Under the pieces are notes generated by a model. That model was not told the DNA's origin. It searched no databases and saw only the letters and a list, made by a program, of their open reading frames with translations. A stretch of DNA of 64,000 nt from positions 44,095 to 108,094 of the forward strand of contig JAHHGZ010000030.1 in the NCBI GenBank assembly GCA_019359595.1, read 5' to 3'. Source of the DNA: Cyanomargarita calcarea GSE-NOS-MK-12-04C. GTDB taxonomy: Bacteria; Cyanobacteriota; Cyanobacteriia; Cyanobacteriales; Nostocaceae. Positions 1 through 10,699 of this stretch are shown in pieces (the first letter of the stretch is position 1; each line of letters begins with the position of its first letter). The translations under genes were made by a program, and so were the position numbers.

Positions 1-1
1 A

Positions 2-295
2 GATATTAGAGCCGAACTAACACAGAATTTGGACGAGGCAGAGTGGGAATGGCTAATTCCCCACATCAAGAGGGATGCAGTGATTTTAGTCTCGGTGGAC
101 TTAGATTTACTGGATGCGGGAGAAGCGATCGCCAGCGATAATATTCCTACTGTAGAACGCTGGATTAATGAAGCATTGTTTACCAAACCATCAACAGACC
201 AACTCAGTGAATGGAATGGCGATCCCACTAAGCGGTTTAAGACTCTGATTGTACAGCCTTACGTACTTGTGCAAGAAAAAGCACAAAATATCTAA
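2..295 (+). CDS. DUF2288 family protein (5' end outside window)
   Basis: The frame is already open at base 2, reading DIRAELTQNLDEAEWEWL, so the true start lies left of the window. Only the first residues should be missing, because the family is about 95-100 aa and 97 codons are visible before the TAA at 293-295. The sequence matches the small cytosolic DUF2288 family of cyanobacteria and proteobacteria, with a central VSVDLDLLDAGEAIA segment and a basic/hydrophobic end. No catalytic motif is visible and the function is unknown. The family call is by sequence recognition only. Confidence 0.7.
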   Translation, partial: DIRAELTQNLDEAEWEWLIPHIKRDAVILVSVDLDLLDAGEAIASDNIPTVERWINEALFTKPSTDQLSEWNGDPTKRFKTLIVQPYVLVQEKAQNI

Positions 296-535
296 GATAG
301 TAATTCTTTATTTGGGCATATTTTTCCGTTTTGCCAATCCAGATCGCAAATTGTTCTGGTACGATGAAGCATTTACATCCATCCTAGCTCCAGCTTATAC
401 CGAAGAAGAGCATATTTGTCAAGACTGGGGTTTTCAACTCTTCATTACCTGCATGGGTAGCGATCGCCGTTTCCCCATTTCAAATATTAAATGCCCAAGG
501 CAAATTTACTTTTTACTTTTGCCTTGTTCGGTAAA
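294..535 (+). pseudogene. Relic of a GT39-like membrane glycosyltransferase
   Basis: Two short stretches in different frames resemble the start of polytopic glycosyltransferases of the ArnT/GT39 type. The first (about 294-430) reads FFRFANPDRKLFWYDEAFTS, the typical first-loop motif with an acidic pair after the first membrane helix. The second (about 439-535) reads LPAWVAIAVSPFQILNAQ, like the AISPFQVLYAQ motif that follows later in such enzymes. The stretch between them is lost and the frame is broken, so this is a decayed fragment between the DUF2288 gene and the convergent YdcF gene. Confidence 0.5.
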
Positions 536-545
536 CTTTAAAATC

Positions 546-1154
546 TTACCTACTTTTTGCTGCATTAGCACCAGTATAACCAGTCGTTACCCACATTAAG
601 GCTCTAGCGCCATCGCGGACAGATTTTTCAATAGGTTCGGAAGATTTCTCCGATGGTACTGCGACTGTCTTAAAAGCAATACCCCGACTACCAAAAACAA
701 TCTCACCAATTACGCTGGCACGACGCATATGATAATCTGAAGTAATCAAATAAACGCTCTTGATCCCCCGAGATTCTAACTCATCCACCATCGTTGTGAA
801 GTTAGTCACTGTGTCTACTGCTTCATCATCCAAATGTAAACGTTTGGTATCAACCCCAGCTTTCGCAAACACTTTTTTCGTCGGCTGTTCTGGACTACCC
901 CCACTAATCCAAATTGGTATATTTGGATGGTTATGGGCAAAATTGGCTGTAAATTTCTCTCGTTCCAAACGTGACGTTGAACCACCCAAAACTAAGACCG
1001 CTTGAGGTTCTAAAAATGTATTTTTAGCTTCCTTGTATCCCCACCACAAGAATAGCGGCAACATTAGGAGCATAAACCGAATAGATTTACTGGAGTGTGA
1101 TTTATTCAAGGTTCTAATCACTACGTCTGATTCGATTGGGAAATTTTCTCTCAA
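546..1154 (-). CDS. YdcF/SanA-family (DUF218) protein
   Basis: A 202-aa protein with a short basic N-terminus, one membrane segment (about residues 27-44) and a DUF218 domain outside it. Family marks are LVLGGST near residue 55, the ISGG turn near 83, the acidic ...EAVDTVTN stretch near 111 and TSDYHMRRA near 138. Members are thought to act on envelope or nucleotide-like substrates and the E. coli YdcF fold binds SAM, but the reaction here is unknown. The single helix suggests anchoring in the cytoplasmic membrane with the domain facing the periplasm. It converges on the decayed glycosyltransferase. Confidence 0.8.
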   Translation of the reverse strand: MRENFPIESDVVIRTLNKSHSSKSIRFMLLMLPLFLWWGYKEAKNTFLEPQAVLVLGGSTSRLEREKFTANFAHNHPNIPIWISGGSPEQPTKKVFAKAGVDTKRLHLDDEAVDTVTNFTTMVDELESRGIKSVYLITSDYHMRRASVIGEIVFGSRGIAFKTVAVPSEKSSEPIEKSVRDGARALMWVTTGYTGANAAKSR

Positions 1155-1348
1155 AAAATAATTTAATTATTACAGATGTTGGAACTTTGAAAATATATAC
1201 CTTCATACAAAACTGGAGTTTTTTTTTAGCACAGACTATTTAATGGTGTCCGTAGGCTATTACCCCCCAATGTGTCAATAAAATTCTACCTTGTATCGAA
1301 TGCTCGATAAAGGATTCACAGTTACTTTATTTAATATTTGGCGAACAA

Positions 1349-1678
1349 CGGGACTAGCCGGGTTCGAACCGGCGACCTAGCGCTTCAGATTTGTGTGAGT
1401 TTCCCCACTCTCCGGACTATACCTTCACCGTAGGCTTTAAACCCTTAGGCGGTGGCTTACTAGTCTCTACACCTTCCCTCTATTTTGGATTTGAGACTTA
1501 CAGATTGAAGATAAATCCAAAATCTCAAATTTCAAATCTCAGGGCTTGGCTCGGTATTCCCATAAAGTCTTTAACTTTTTAGGGTTCACCGAATTTAACC
1601 ACATTCACTCATAAAGTTTCCTTTAAGGTGCCCGATTATTCAGGAGGCGCTCGCTCTATCCAGCTGAGCTACAGCCCC
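1349..1678 (-). tRNA. tRNA-Arg(CCU), split by a group I intron
   Basis: On the minus strand the 5' half (1678-1642) starts GGGGCTGTAGCTCAGC and ends in the anticodon CCT. The 3' half (1385-1349) reads AAGCGCTAGGTC, then a TTCGAAC T-loop and TAGTCCC. Joining the halves gives a full cloverleaf: acceptor GGGGCTG/TAGTCCC (with G-U pairs), D-arm GCTC/GAGC, anticodon stem AGCGC/GCGCT, loop CUCCUAA, short variable loop, T-stem GCCGG/CCGGC and discriminator G. CCA is not encoded. The interruption lies directly after the third anticodon base, the usual site for tRNA-Arg(CCU) group I introns in other bacteria. Confidence 0.88.
1386..1641 (-). ncRNA. Group I self-splicing intron in tRNA-Arg(CCU)
   Basis: The 256-nt insert follows an exonic U and ends in G, as group I introns do. 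Near its 3' end it carries GGTATAGTCC (plus strand 1414-1423), matching the conserved P7/S-element consensus of cyanobacterial tRNA introns, and upstream CGAGCCAAGCCCTGAG matches the P-Q core. A peripheral stem contains degenerate heptamers (GATTTGA, AATTTGA, GATTTTG, GATTTAT) forming an inverted repeat with TCTCAAATCC, like the expanding P6b loops known from Nostoc tRNA-Leu introns. No homing endonuclease is present. The exact IGS/P1 pairing was not resolved. Confidence 0.82.
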
Positions 1679-1709
1679 AAAAAAAGTGCTACGTAGAATT
1701 ATAGCAGTT

Positions 1710-3484
<1,775 letters not shown>

Positions 3485-3500
<16 letters not shown>

Positions 3501-3880
3501 CTCCGCCAAGCCTCGGAGCTAGAGTTATCAGGAAGCAGCAACCGCCAAGTTTTACCTTGTTGTTGAATTTGGAGGTAAAGGTCAAAGGGTTTATGAGATT
3601 GAGTCAACTCTCGTTTCGGTAGTTTGAGAGTGAGATCGTAGGTTCCCCGCACGCGGTAAGATGGTAGATTTTGAATAGTCAGAGATTCTTGCTTGCTAAT
3701 TGATAGACGATCGATTTCAAAGCCTCGAAAATGTAAATCTAGCTTTTGGGTGAGTTTGTCTTGAGTTTGTTCTATCTGTAATGCGATCGCTTTTCGCACT
3801 AGTTGCTTATTCGGTATATACCCACCACCACAACCAGTCAACAACACCAGCATTATCCCGATTAACACCAGTCGCACCAT
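3485..3880 (-). CDS. Small lipoprotein, unknown function
   Basis: A 131-aa protein with a classic lipoprotein signal: hydrophobic LVLIGIMLVL, then lipobox LTGC with Cys17. It should be lipidated and membrane-anchored facing the periplasm. The mature part is a hydrophilic alpha/beta stretch (KLDLHFRGFEIDRLSI..., VRGTYDLTLKLPKREL, TWRLLLPD) that I do not recognise beyond a cyanobacterial hypothetical. The gene converges with the J-domain gene; promoter sequences lie in the AT-rich region right of 3880. Confidence 0.7.
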
Positions 3881-4234
3881 ATTTTTTCGTCTTTATTGCT
3901 CTCCAGGGATAGTATAACTTTGATTCCACTTACATACTATATATATTTCATCTAAATAGACCAGGTGTAGAGACATTATATGTAATGCCAAAGTAAAAGA
4001 GATGAAGAAGGCATAATCAGGGTTAATTTCGTATCTTATTGCTGTTTCTATTTGTGATGATGGAAAAACTTACAGCAGTGCAGAATAAAATGATTAAAAA
4101 GCCAAACGCTGGGTGAAGAAACCGTATTTTTAAATCCGTCGAATTCATATGAAAATTCCTGTAAGTGCATAAGTTGATTCTTGTTAAACCTATTTAACAA
4201 AAAGGCATTGAATTGCTCAATTCGCTAAAAACTT
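3881..4234. other. Intergenic, no gene seen
   Basis: 354 bp of AT-rich sequence between the divergent lipoprotein gene and the caspase-hydrolase gene. It should hold both promoters. No RNA gene or repeat was recognised, and there is no clear Shine-Dalgarno sequence before the ATG at 4235. Confidence 0.4.
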
Positions 4235-7200
4235 ATGGCTAACAAAATTTACGCACTACTTGTTGGTATCGACTGCTACCACCCTCAATCAAGAGGAGTG
4301 GGTAACTTAAAGGGTTGTGTCAACGATATCGAAGCAATAGAAATATATTTACGTAAACGAATTGCTACCGATGCGAAATGGGAATTAGTTGAAAATTCGG
4401 TGAGTCCTTGGAAACTAAGAAATGATTTAGCAACACGTCAGGCAATTATTAATGGTTTTCAGCAACATTTATGCAAGGCTGATAGTGAAGATGTAGTATT
4501 GTTCTATTATGCTGGTCATGGTTCCTCTGAAGGGTCACCAGAAGTGTTTTGGGCTGAAAAGCCAGACCGTAAAATTGAAACTTTAGTTTGTTATGATAGT
4601 CGGACTGAGAAAGGTCAAGACTTAGCAGATAAGGAGTTAAACTACTTAATAGAGCAGGTAGCTATCTTAAATCCACATATCTTGACTATTTTGGATTGTT
4701 GCCACTCTGGTACAGCGACGAGAGACCCGGATGTTATCGAACGTCAAACATCTGGGGATCTAAACGTAAGAGAATTAAAAGATTTTATTTTTCCAGCAGA
4801 ATGGTTAGATCGCCGCCTAAGCAGTAATTATAAGTTACCCAGACATATAGCGATCGCTGCTTGTCGTTCGCATCAAACTGCAAAAGAGTATATCGGCTCG
4901 GATGGTAAACAGCGTGGTGCTTTTTCTTACTTTCTAACTGAAGCATTACAACGCACTAATGGTAGTTTATCTTATACAGATTTAGTTCAGGATATTAATG
5001 CGTTGATTACTGGTAAAGTTAGGGATCAGTCACCGCAAATAGAAGCGCAACCAGAGGATATAAGACAAACTTTCTTAGGGGGTGCAACTGGCGAGCGTGC
5101 GAATTACTTTACTCTAAGTTATGATAAGCAAATATATCATAATTGGGTGATTAACGGTGGTGTTCTACATGGTGTTCTTCCATCATCTAACGGAGAGACT
5201 TTATTAGCTATTTTCCCTCAAGGAAGCACTACAGAACAGTTACGTCAAATTTCTAATGCCATTTGCCCTGCCAAAGTTAGCGAGGTAATGACAGAAGCGA
5301 GCAAAGTAGAACTTTTGGACGGTAGCACGTATTTATCCCAAGAAGAGCCTTATTGGGCTGTTGTTACTGATGTGCCACTACCGCAGTTGAAAGTATATTT
5401 TCTAGGTGACGATGCAGGTGTAGTATTAGCTCGTCAAGCACTTTTATCGGCAGATGAGAATAAACCTTCTTTGTTTGTCACTGAAGCAGAATCAGATGTG
5501 CTTCCAAATTATTATTTAGAAGCTACTAAAGGTCAATATTGGATTAAACAAGTTTCTGATAAACATCCAATAGTTGCACCTATCCCAGAAATACTAGATA
5601 CCCAAGGATACACTCGGCAAGGTGCAGATAAGATAATCAAACGTTTAGAACATATCGCACGTTGGCAAAATATTCTAGAATTAAAAACCCCAGCCACGAG
5701 TCAAGTGAAAGCTGATGATGTGGAAATGGAGGTTATTGTTACTTCTGGGGATAATCAGTCTGATTCGTCGCTGGTAAATTCCGAGATGTGCGCGTTATAT
5801 ACTTTTAAAGAGAATAATTGGTCTCCGCCACGGGTAAAAATCAAAATAACGAATAATAGCGAACAAGACCTATATTTTCAGATAGTAGAATTAGCGGGAA
5901 GTTATGCAATAGAGATTCCTCAGTTTTTTGTAGAAAGGAGTAGTTTACGTTTACCGAAAAAATCTAGTATTGGTTCAACTATTGAGGGAAAAAAATTAAA
6001 ATATGTCATCCCTAAAATATATTTAGATAGCGGAATTACCGAATACAGTAGTATTTTCAAGTTAATTATCAGTACTAGAGAATTCAATGCGAGTTTGCTT
6101 GAGCAACCAGGACTTGATTCTCCCCCTACTAGAAATCTTTCGAGAGGATTATCAGGCGCTCTTAACCGTTTGATGAATAAAGTATATAGTCGTGAAACTG
6201 AGCCAGATGAAGAGGAATATATCGCCAACTGGATAAGCAAATCTGTTAAAGTTACTGTGATAAAACCACCAGGTGGAGTGGGGATAAAAGAATCTGAACC
6301 TACTAATATATATTTTGGCATCCAACTGCAACCTCATAAAACTTTCAAAGGAAAATTTAGCCTCAGCCCCTTACCTCCAAGCAGTCGTGATGTAAACAGT
6401 AACTTAAATCCACCTATTTTACTACAAGACCCAAATTTAGTTCAGCCATTCCAATTTAATAGCGATCGCGGTGGTAATAGTGTGTTAAGCGTCTTAGAAA
6501 TACTGGATGTGCAAAATCATGAAAGTGTTACACCAGAAAATCCCATCACACTAATTGTTAACAATTCATTGTCACCAAACGAACATCTCTTACCAATTGC
6601 TCACGATGGAGAATTTTTCTTACCCTTGGGTAGAGGTAAAACTATAAATGGTCGGACAGAAATTACATTAGAACGCTTACCTGAACCAATAATTGATAGC
6701 CGCAGCCTACAAGGTTCGATTAAGATACTATTCCAAAAAATACTGGATCAAAACTTGGGTAAAAATTTCGACTACCCATTAGTGAGGATTCCAAAAATTT
6801 ACCCTGATGGGTACGTATCTTATCAAGCCAATAAGGAAAATATCAAAACAGAAGTCGCTAAAGCCAAGAAGATTCTGCTGTATATTCACGGAATTCTTGG
6901 CGACACAAGGCTTTTTGCTACTAGCCTCCAAAAGGCAAAATTTACAGAAAATGGACAAGATAAAACATTGCGAGATCAATATGACTTAGTTCTCACCTGC
7001 GATTACGAAAATCTGCACACGACAATTGAAGAAAACGCTAAACTGCTCAAACAAAGATTAGAAGAAATTGGTCTAGGAGCAAATCACGGGAAACAATTAC
7101 ATATTGTTTCCCATTCGATGGGTGGTTTAATATCACGTACCTTTATTGAAAAACAAGGTGGAAATCAAGTTGTCCAACACTTAGTTATGCTAGGTACGCC

Positions 7201-7723
7201 CAACGCTGGTTCTCCTTGGCCTACTATTCAAGATTGGGCTTTTACCGCTCTTGGTATTGGATTAAACCAATTGTCTATGGTTGCTTGGCCTGTAACAATT
7301 ATTGCTGGATTAGTCGTATTCCTAGAAGCCAATGATAATAGTTTGCAACAGATAAATCCAAAAAGTTCTTTTATCCAAAACATCTCTACAAATCGTGACC
7401 CTAACGTGCAATATACAATCATCGCTGGAAATCATACGATTCGACCTGAAGTATTACAAACAAACCCTGGAAAACAAGCGAGTCAGATACAACGACTCAT
7501 GCAGAAATTATTTGGTTCATCTGTAGATGGCATTGTAGATATGGTGTTTTTCCAACAACCCAATGATATCGCGGTAACAGTAGAAAGTATTAAAAGCATC
7601 AGTACAGACCGGATACCTCAACCGATTATCATATCACCAGACACCGCTTGCGACCATTTAACTTACTTCACAAGTGAAGCTGGTTTAAATGCATTAGTAC
7701 AAGCGCTTTGTAAAAAGGCCTAA
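4235..7723 (+). CDS. Caspase-family peptidase fused to an alpha/beta hydrolase
   Basis: A 1162-aa protein. Residues 1-280 are a C14 caspase-like domain: KIYALLVGIDCY start, catalytic His95 in YYAGHGSSEG and Cys156 in ILDCCHSGT, then an IAIAACRSHQ strand and GAFSYFLTEAL helix. Residues about 290-860 are a long beta-rich linker with no named domain; part resembles DUF4384-like surface-sensing regions. Residues about 875-1162 form an alpha/beta hydrolase of the DUF676/PGAP1 type: oxyanion-loop YIHGILGD (His885), nucleophile Ser961 in SHSMGG and a late candidate His near 1141. No signal peptide. Caspase-like enzymes of bacteria act in cell death and anti-phage responses; coupling to a lipase-like domain suggests membrane damage as output, an inference. 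Confidence 0.82.
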   Translation: MANKIYALLVGIDCYHPQSRGVGNLKGCVNDIEAIEIYLRKRIATDAKWELVENSVSPWKLRNDLATRQAIINGFQQHLCKADSEDVVLFYYAGHGSSEGSPEVFWAEKPDRKIETLVCYDSRTEKGQDLADKELNYLIEQVAILNPHILTILDCCHSGTATRDPDVIERQTSGDLNVRELKDFIFPAEWLDRRLSSNYKLPRHIAIAACRSHQTAKEYIGSDGKQRGAFSYFLTEALQRTNGSLSYTDLVQDINALITGKVRDQSPQIEAQPEDIRQTFLGGATGERANYFTLSYDKQIYHNWVINGGVLHGVLPSSNGETLLAIFPQGSTTEQLRQISNAICPAKVSEVMTEASKVELLDGSTYLSQEEPYWAVVTDVPLPQLKVYFLGDDAGVVLARQALLSADENKPSLFVTEAESDVLPNYYLEATKGQYWIKQVSDKHPIVAPIPEILDTQGYTRQGADKIIKRLEHIARWQNILELKTPATSQVKADDVEMEVIVTSGDNQSDSSLVNSEMCALYTFKENNWSPPRVKIKITNNSEQDLYFQIVELAGSYAIEIPQFFVERSSLRLPKKSSIGSTIEGKKLKYVIPKIYLDSGITEYSSIFKLIISTREFNASLLEQPGLDSPPTRNLSRGLSGALNRLMNKVYSRETEPDEEEYIANWISKSVKVTVIKPPGGVGIKESEPTNIYFGIQLQPHKTFKGKFSLSPLPPSSRDVNSNLNPPILLQDPNLVQPFQFNSDRGGNSVLSVLEILDVQNHESVTPENPITLIVNNSLSPNEHLLPIAHDGEFFLPLGRGKTINGRTEITLERLPEPIIDSRSLQGSIKILFQKILDQNLGKNFDYPLVRIPKIYPDGYVSYQANKENIKTEVAKAKKILLYIHGILGDTRLFATSLQKAKFTENGQDKTLRDQYDLVLTCDYENLHTTIEENAKLLKQRLEEIGLGANHGKQLHIVSHSMGGLISRTFIEKQGGNQVVQHLVMLGTPNAGSPWPTIQDWAFTALGIGLNQLSMVAWPVTIIAGLVVFLEANDNSLQQINPKSSFIQNISTNRDPNVQYTIIAGNHTIRPEVLQTNPGKQASQIQRLMQKLFGSSVDGIVDMVFFQQPNDIAVTVESIKSISTDRIPQPIIISPDTACDHLTYFTSEAGLNALVQALCKKA

Positions 7724-8250
7724 GTAGATCAATCCCCGTCCGCAGTGAGGAACGAAGCAATCCTTAAATGTGGAATAGCTTATCTTGCAGCTTGCGTATA
7801 AACCACAAAATTCTTAATTCGTTAGTTACGAAAAATACGATAATAACAAAAATCATTTTTAGTCCATTTTAATGGACTTATGCTATTAGACAGGGACTTA
7901 TAGTCCAATACGGTTCAGTTAAGACTGTAAATCAACATTAACCTAATTTAGAGACGCAAAATTTGCCGAAGCGGCAAGCGGGGAGGGGTTTTTATACCGA
8001 ATTTAAATCTTAATCAATATGTAAATAAACGCCATTTCTCAAGGTGCAAAGTGCATAAGTAAATTTTCGTAGCACTAATTAAGAGTATAGCAAAGTTAGC
8101 TTACCAACTTAACTTTCATTTTATCGGTACTGACATCTTACACCAATGTCAGGAAGACCAGAAATAATATGGATATGTCAGTTGATAAAAGCTGATAGCT
8201 AAACGCTGAGAAATAAGCAAACTCTTCAGAAAGAAACAAACATAAACAAT
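7724..8250. other. Intergenic region
   Basis: 527 bp without a convincing gene. It contains a short inverted element near 7861-7905 (TCCATTTTAATGGACT and related copies) and scattered AT-rich sequence. The promoter of the lytic-enzyme cluster should lie toward 8100-8250. Confidence 0.35.
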
Positions 8251-8712
8251 ATGCTGTTATTTTTTACAATGCCACTAGATGAAACCTCACAACTCAATAG
8301 AGGTAGATTATTCCTAGTAGATGAAACGAAAGGAATTGTTGGTAGATGGATTGCTACAAGTAGCACTGCGGACAAACAAGGGGTAAAAGATTGGAATATT
8401 CGTGGTGGTGTAATTCCTGCTACTCATGAATTAAGTCCGCCATTGCCTTTTTACTCCGTTACAGTTAACCCTGTAGACCTCAGAAACGTTAAAGGAGTAG
8501 ATGGCAATGGTTACCCCATCACACCATTTGAAGTCAAAACACTTGACGGAGGAACCCGTTCTGACCTGCTAATTCATAAAGATGCAAATGTGCCAGGAAG
8601 TATGGGCTGCATTGTGCTACCTGAATCAGAATTCACAGATTTCGAGAAAGTTTTCCAAGAACATTGCAAAGAGCAGAACACGGTCAAACTTCTCGTTGGC
8701 TATACTTACTAG
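8251..8712 (+). CDS. L,D-transpeptidase-like (YkuD/DUF2778-type) protein
   Basis: A 153-aa protein. Its C-terminal half has LLIHKDANVPGSMGCIVLP, the spaced His ... S-x-G-C-I pattern of the YkuD L,D-transpeptidase fold, where the Cys is the nucleophile and the His its partner. Upstream segments (RGRLFLVDETKGIVGRW, PFYSVTVNPVDL) suit the beta-rich start of that fold. No signal peptide is evident, so export is unexplained; it may act with the next gene. Start at ATG 8251 or the second ATG at 8269. It is 12 nt upstream of the GH24 gene, so the two are probably one operon. Confidence 0.5.
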   Translation: MLLFFTMPLDETSQLNRGRLFLVDETKGIVGRWIATSSTADKQGVKDWNIRGGVIPATHELSPPLPFYSVTVNPVDLRNVKGVDGNGYPITPFEVKTLDGGTRSDLLIHKDANVPGSMGCIVLPESEFTDFEKVFQEHCKEQNTVKLLVGYTY

Positions 8713-8724
8713 GAGAAAATAAAC

Positions 8725-9465
8725 ATGAAACTCCAAGATATTATAAAGCTTGACAAATCTCTTGAGTTTGACTATTTGCGCCAAGACCAAGAGTTAGCAA
8801 AGCAAGTTCAAATCCGCCTTATTGACCTAAAATTACTTTCAGGAGTTGCTGATGGCGCTTATGGACCTCGTACTAAAGCTTCTCTAGAAAACTTTGCCCG
8901 CGCTTTTGATTTACTCGGTATTTTGAACGTAGAATTTGCTCTTAGGTTGATTGAAGCTAAGAAGGTTCCTAATCTCTTAGTTCAGATTCCTGCAAAACTA
9001 CCTCAATGCGGAATTGATTTGATTAAACACTTTGAAAGCTGTTTTCTTCAAGCATACCCCGACCCTTACACCAAACGCGAACCGATTACAATTGGGTGGG
9101 GGTCAACCAAGAAACGCGATGGCAGCCCGTGGTTTCTTGGGGAGAGTATTTCTCAACAAGAATCTGATGAGCTTTTAATTTATCAGTTGGAAAATAATTA
9201 CTTACCTGATTTAGAAAAAATACCTTGTTGGCATGAACTAAATACTAACCAACAAGGAGCATTACTGAGCTTTGGCTACAACTTAGGAAGTAAATTCTTT
9301 GGTGCCCCTGGCTTCAATTCCATTACCAGAGTTTTAGAGAGTCGCAATTGGTCTGAAATCAAAGAGACTTTCATCAAATACCGTAACCCTGGAACGAATG
9401 TTGAGGAAGGACTTTTGGCACGAAGGCAGGCTGAGGCTGAACTATTTCTAACACCTGTTGACTAA
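8725..9465 (+). CDS. GH24 (phage-type) lysozyme with N-terminal peptidoglycan-binding domain
   Basis: A 246-aa protein. Residues about 15-75 (VQIRLIDLKLLSG..., DGAYGPRTKASLENF) match a peptidoglycan-binding type 1 domain. Residues about 90-244 are a T4-type muramidase with the E-D-T triad: Glu in IKHFESC, Asp in YPDPYT and Thr in TIGWGST. It cleaves the MurNAc-GlcNAc beta-1,4 bond. A strong Shine-Dalgarno (AGGAGAAAAT) precedes ATG 8725. No signal peptide or holin gene is seen nearby. Such genes are typical phage endolysins, so this may be a captured lysis gene or a host lytic protein. Confidence 0.85.
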   Translation: MKLQDIIKLDKSLEFDYLRQDQELAKQVQIRLIDLKLLSGVADGAYGPRTKASLENFARAFDLLGILNVEFALRLIEAKKVPNLLVQIPAKLPQCGIDLIKHFESCFLQAYPDPYTKREPITIGWGSTKKRDGSPWFLGESISQQESDELLIYQLENNYLPDLEKIPCWHELNTNQQGALLSFGYNLGSKFFGAPGFNSITRVLESRNWSEIKETFIKYRNPGTNVEEGLLARRQAEAELFLTPVD

Positions 9466-9556
9466 GGCTAATTGACTGGGTTGAATTAAACCTTTCTTTA
9501 CGCCCAATGCCCTATTTTCAATACAGAAAAATCTCACTTGAACGGAAAACTTTGTT

Positions 9557-10549
9557 ATGTCTCAATTTCTTGGTATTGCTTTTCAGCCCTATGTTGGGCA
9601 CTGGACTGGAAGTCCTCCGAATGCTACGACTCCGTGGTGGAATTCATACAGCCAGCAGGATATTGTTCGTATGCTTGAGGTAATTGCCTCCAAGTTCAAT
9701 AAAATCTGCACATATGGGATGGGTTATGCAGGCTATCACCAGCCTACAACACCTTGGAACCAAGTTGATTCTAACTGCCGTGTTGCTCTTGCTGCTGCCG
9801 AGTTGAATCAGCGCAAAGGTAAAGTTGCTATTGAGGTGGCTCAAGGAATTTATCAGCAACTACCGAATGCGGCACTACAACAGGCAGAAATTGAAGCAGC
9901 TTTTTCTGCGGCCGAAGCGGCAAACGCTGTTTACCCCAATACAGTAACTTCTCTTGTATTCACAAATGAGTATGTGGTTGATGCCCAGACAGCCAATACT
10001 GTCAACGCAATGATTGTGGCTAATAAACACAGAGCCCACAACCTCAATATTAAAGTGGGTGTGCGATCGCATACTTTTGGAAATATTGCCAACCCAAACA
10101 GTTCGTTTTACAACGAGTTGAAGACACTGATCCAAAACTGCGATTTTATCCTTTGCAATCTGTATCCGGCTGCGAATACAGCCACTCCTATTGAAGGTGT
10201 AAATGGTGTTGCTCAAGCCTTCAATACCATCAAAACAGCCGTTACCGCAATCAAGCCGCAGTGCGAGGTTGCAATCGGCGAGACTGGATGGGCTTCGCAA
10301 GGTATTAGTTTTAACAACACAGTTAACAACACCCAGAATCTTCTTGCTTACTACCAGGCGATTGATAAGTGGGCGTTTGAGCAGAAAGTAACAACTTACC
10401 TTTTTGAGGCATTTGATGAACCTTGGAAAAGCAACCAAAATGCTCAAGTTCCTCCAGCAAACTCTTGGCAAGGGCCAAACGGCGCTGAGGGGCATTACGG
10501 TCTGTGGTATCTCGATGGGCAAGGAAACTATACCGAGAAAAGAGCGTAG
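9557..10549 (+). CDS. GH17-like beta-1,3-glucanase family protein
   Basis: A 330-aa (beta/alpha)8-barrel protein matching GH17-type glycoside hydrolases (endo-1,3-beta-glucanase or glucosyltransferase family). Supporting motifs are the strand LGIAFQPYVGHW, SLVFTNEYVV with the likely acid Glu, EVAIGETGWAS with the likely nucleophile Glu, and YLFEAFDEPWK near the end. No signal peptide is visible. It lies 92 nt downstream of the lysozyme gene and continues the lytic-enzyme run. GH17 is much commoner in plants and fungi than in cyanobacteria. Substrate is inferred from the family only. Confidence 0.75.
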   Translation: MSQFLGIAFQPYVGHWTGSPPNATTPWWNSYSQQDIVRMLEVIASKFNKICTYGMGYAGYHQPTTPWNQVDSNCRVALAAAELNQRKGKVAIEVAQGIYQQLPNAALQQAEIEAAFSAAEAANAVYPNTVTSLVFTNEYVVDAQTANTVNAMIVANKHRAHNLNIKVGVRSHTFGNIANPNSSFYNELKTLIQNCDFILCNLYPAANTATPIEGVNGVAQAFNTIKTAVTAIKPQCEVAIGETGWASQGISFNNTVNNTQNLLAYYQAIDKWAFEQKVTTYLFEAFDEPWKSNQNAQVPPANSWQGPNGAEGHYGLWYLDGQGNYTEKRA

Positions 10550-10661
10550 CTTAATTCTTGAAAGGAGCCAAGCAGTTCACGAGCGTAGGTGATGACTTTA
10601 ACGATCTCGCTTCCTCGTTTGAGATCCAAGTTATTGAACAATTAGAAATTGCTGATGAGAA

Positions 10662-10691
10662 TGTAGAGACCGTAAATTTACGGTCTCTACA
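10662..10691. terminator. Perfect 30-bp palindrome, likely terminator
   Basis: Two 15-bp arms (TGTAGAGACCGTAAA and its exact complement) meet without a spacer, followed by T-rich sequence. It lies 113 nt after the GH17 stop codon and could end that transcript. It may instead be a mobile hairpin repeat. Confidence 0.5.
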
Positions 10692-10699
10692 TTTTGGAA

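Noticed and set aside
1391..1582. 63-aa ORF on the plus strand inside the tRNA intron
   Set aside because: It lies antisense to the intron, has no family and shares bases with the conserved intron core.
9875..10522. 215-aa minus-strand ORF
   Set aside because: A shadow of the GH17 gene on the opposite strand; the GH17 motifs are clear.
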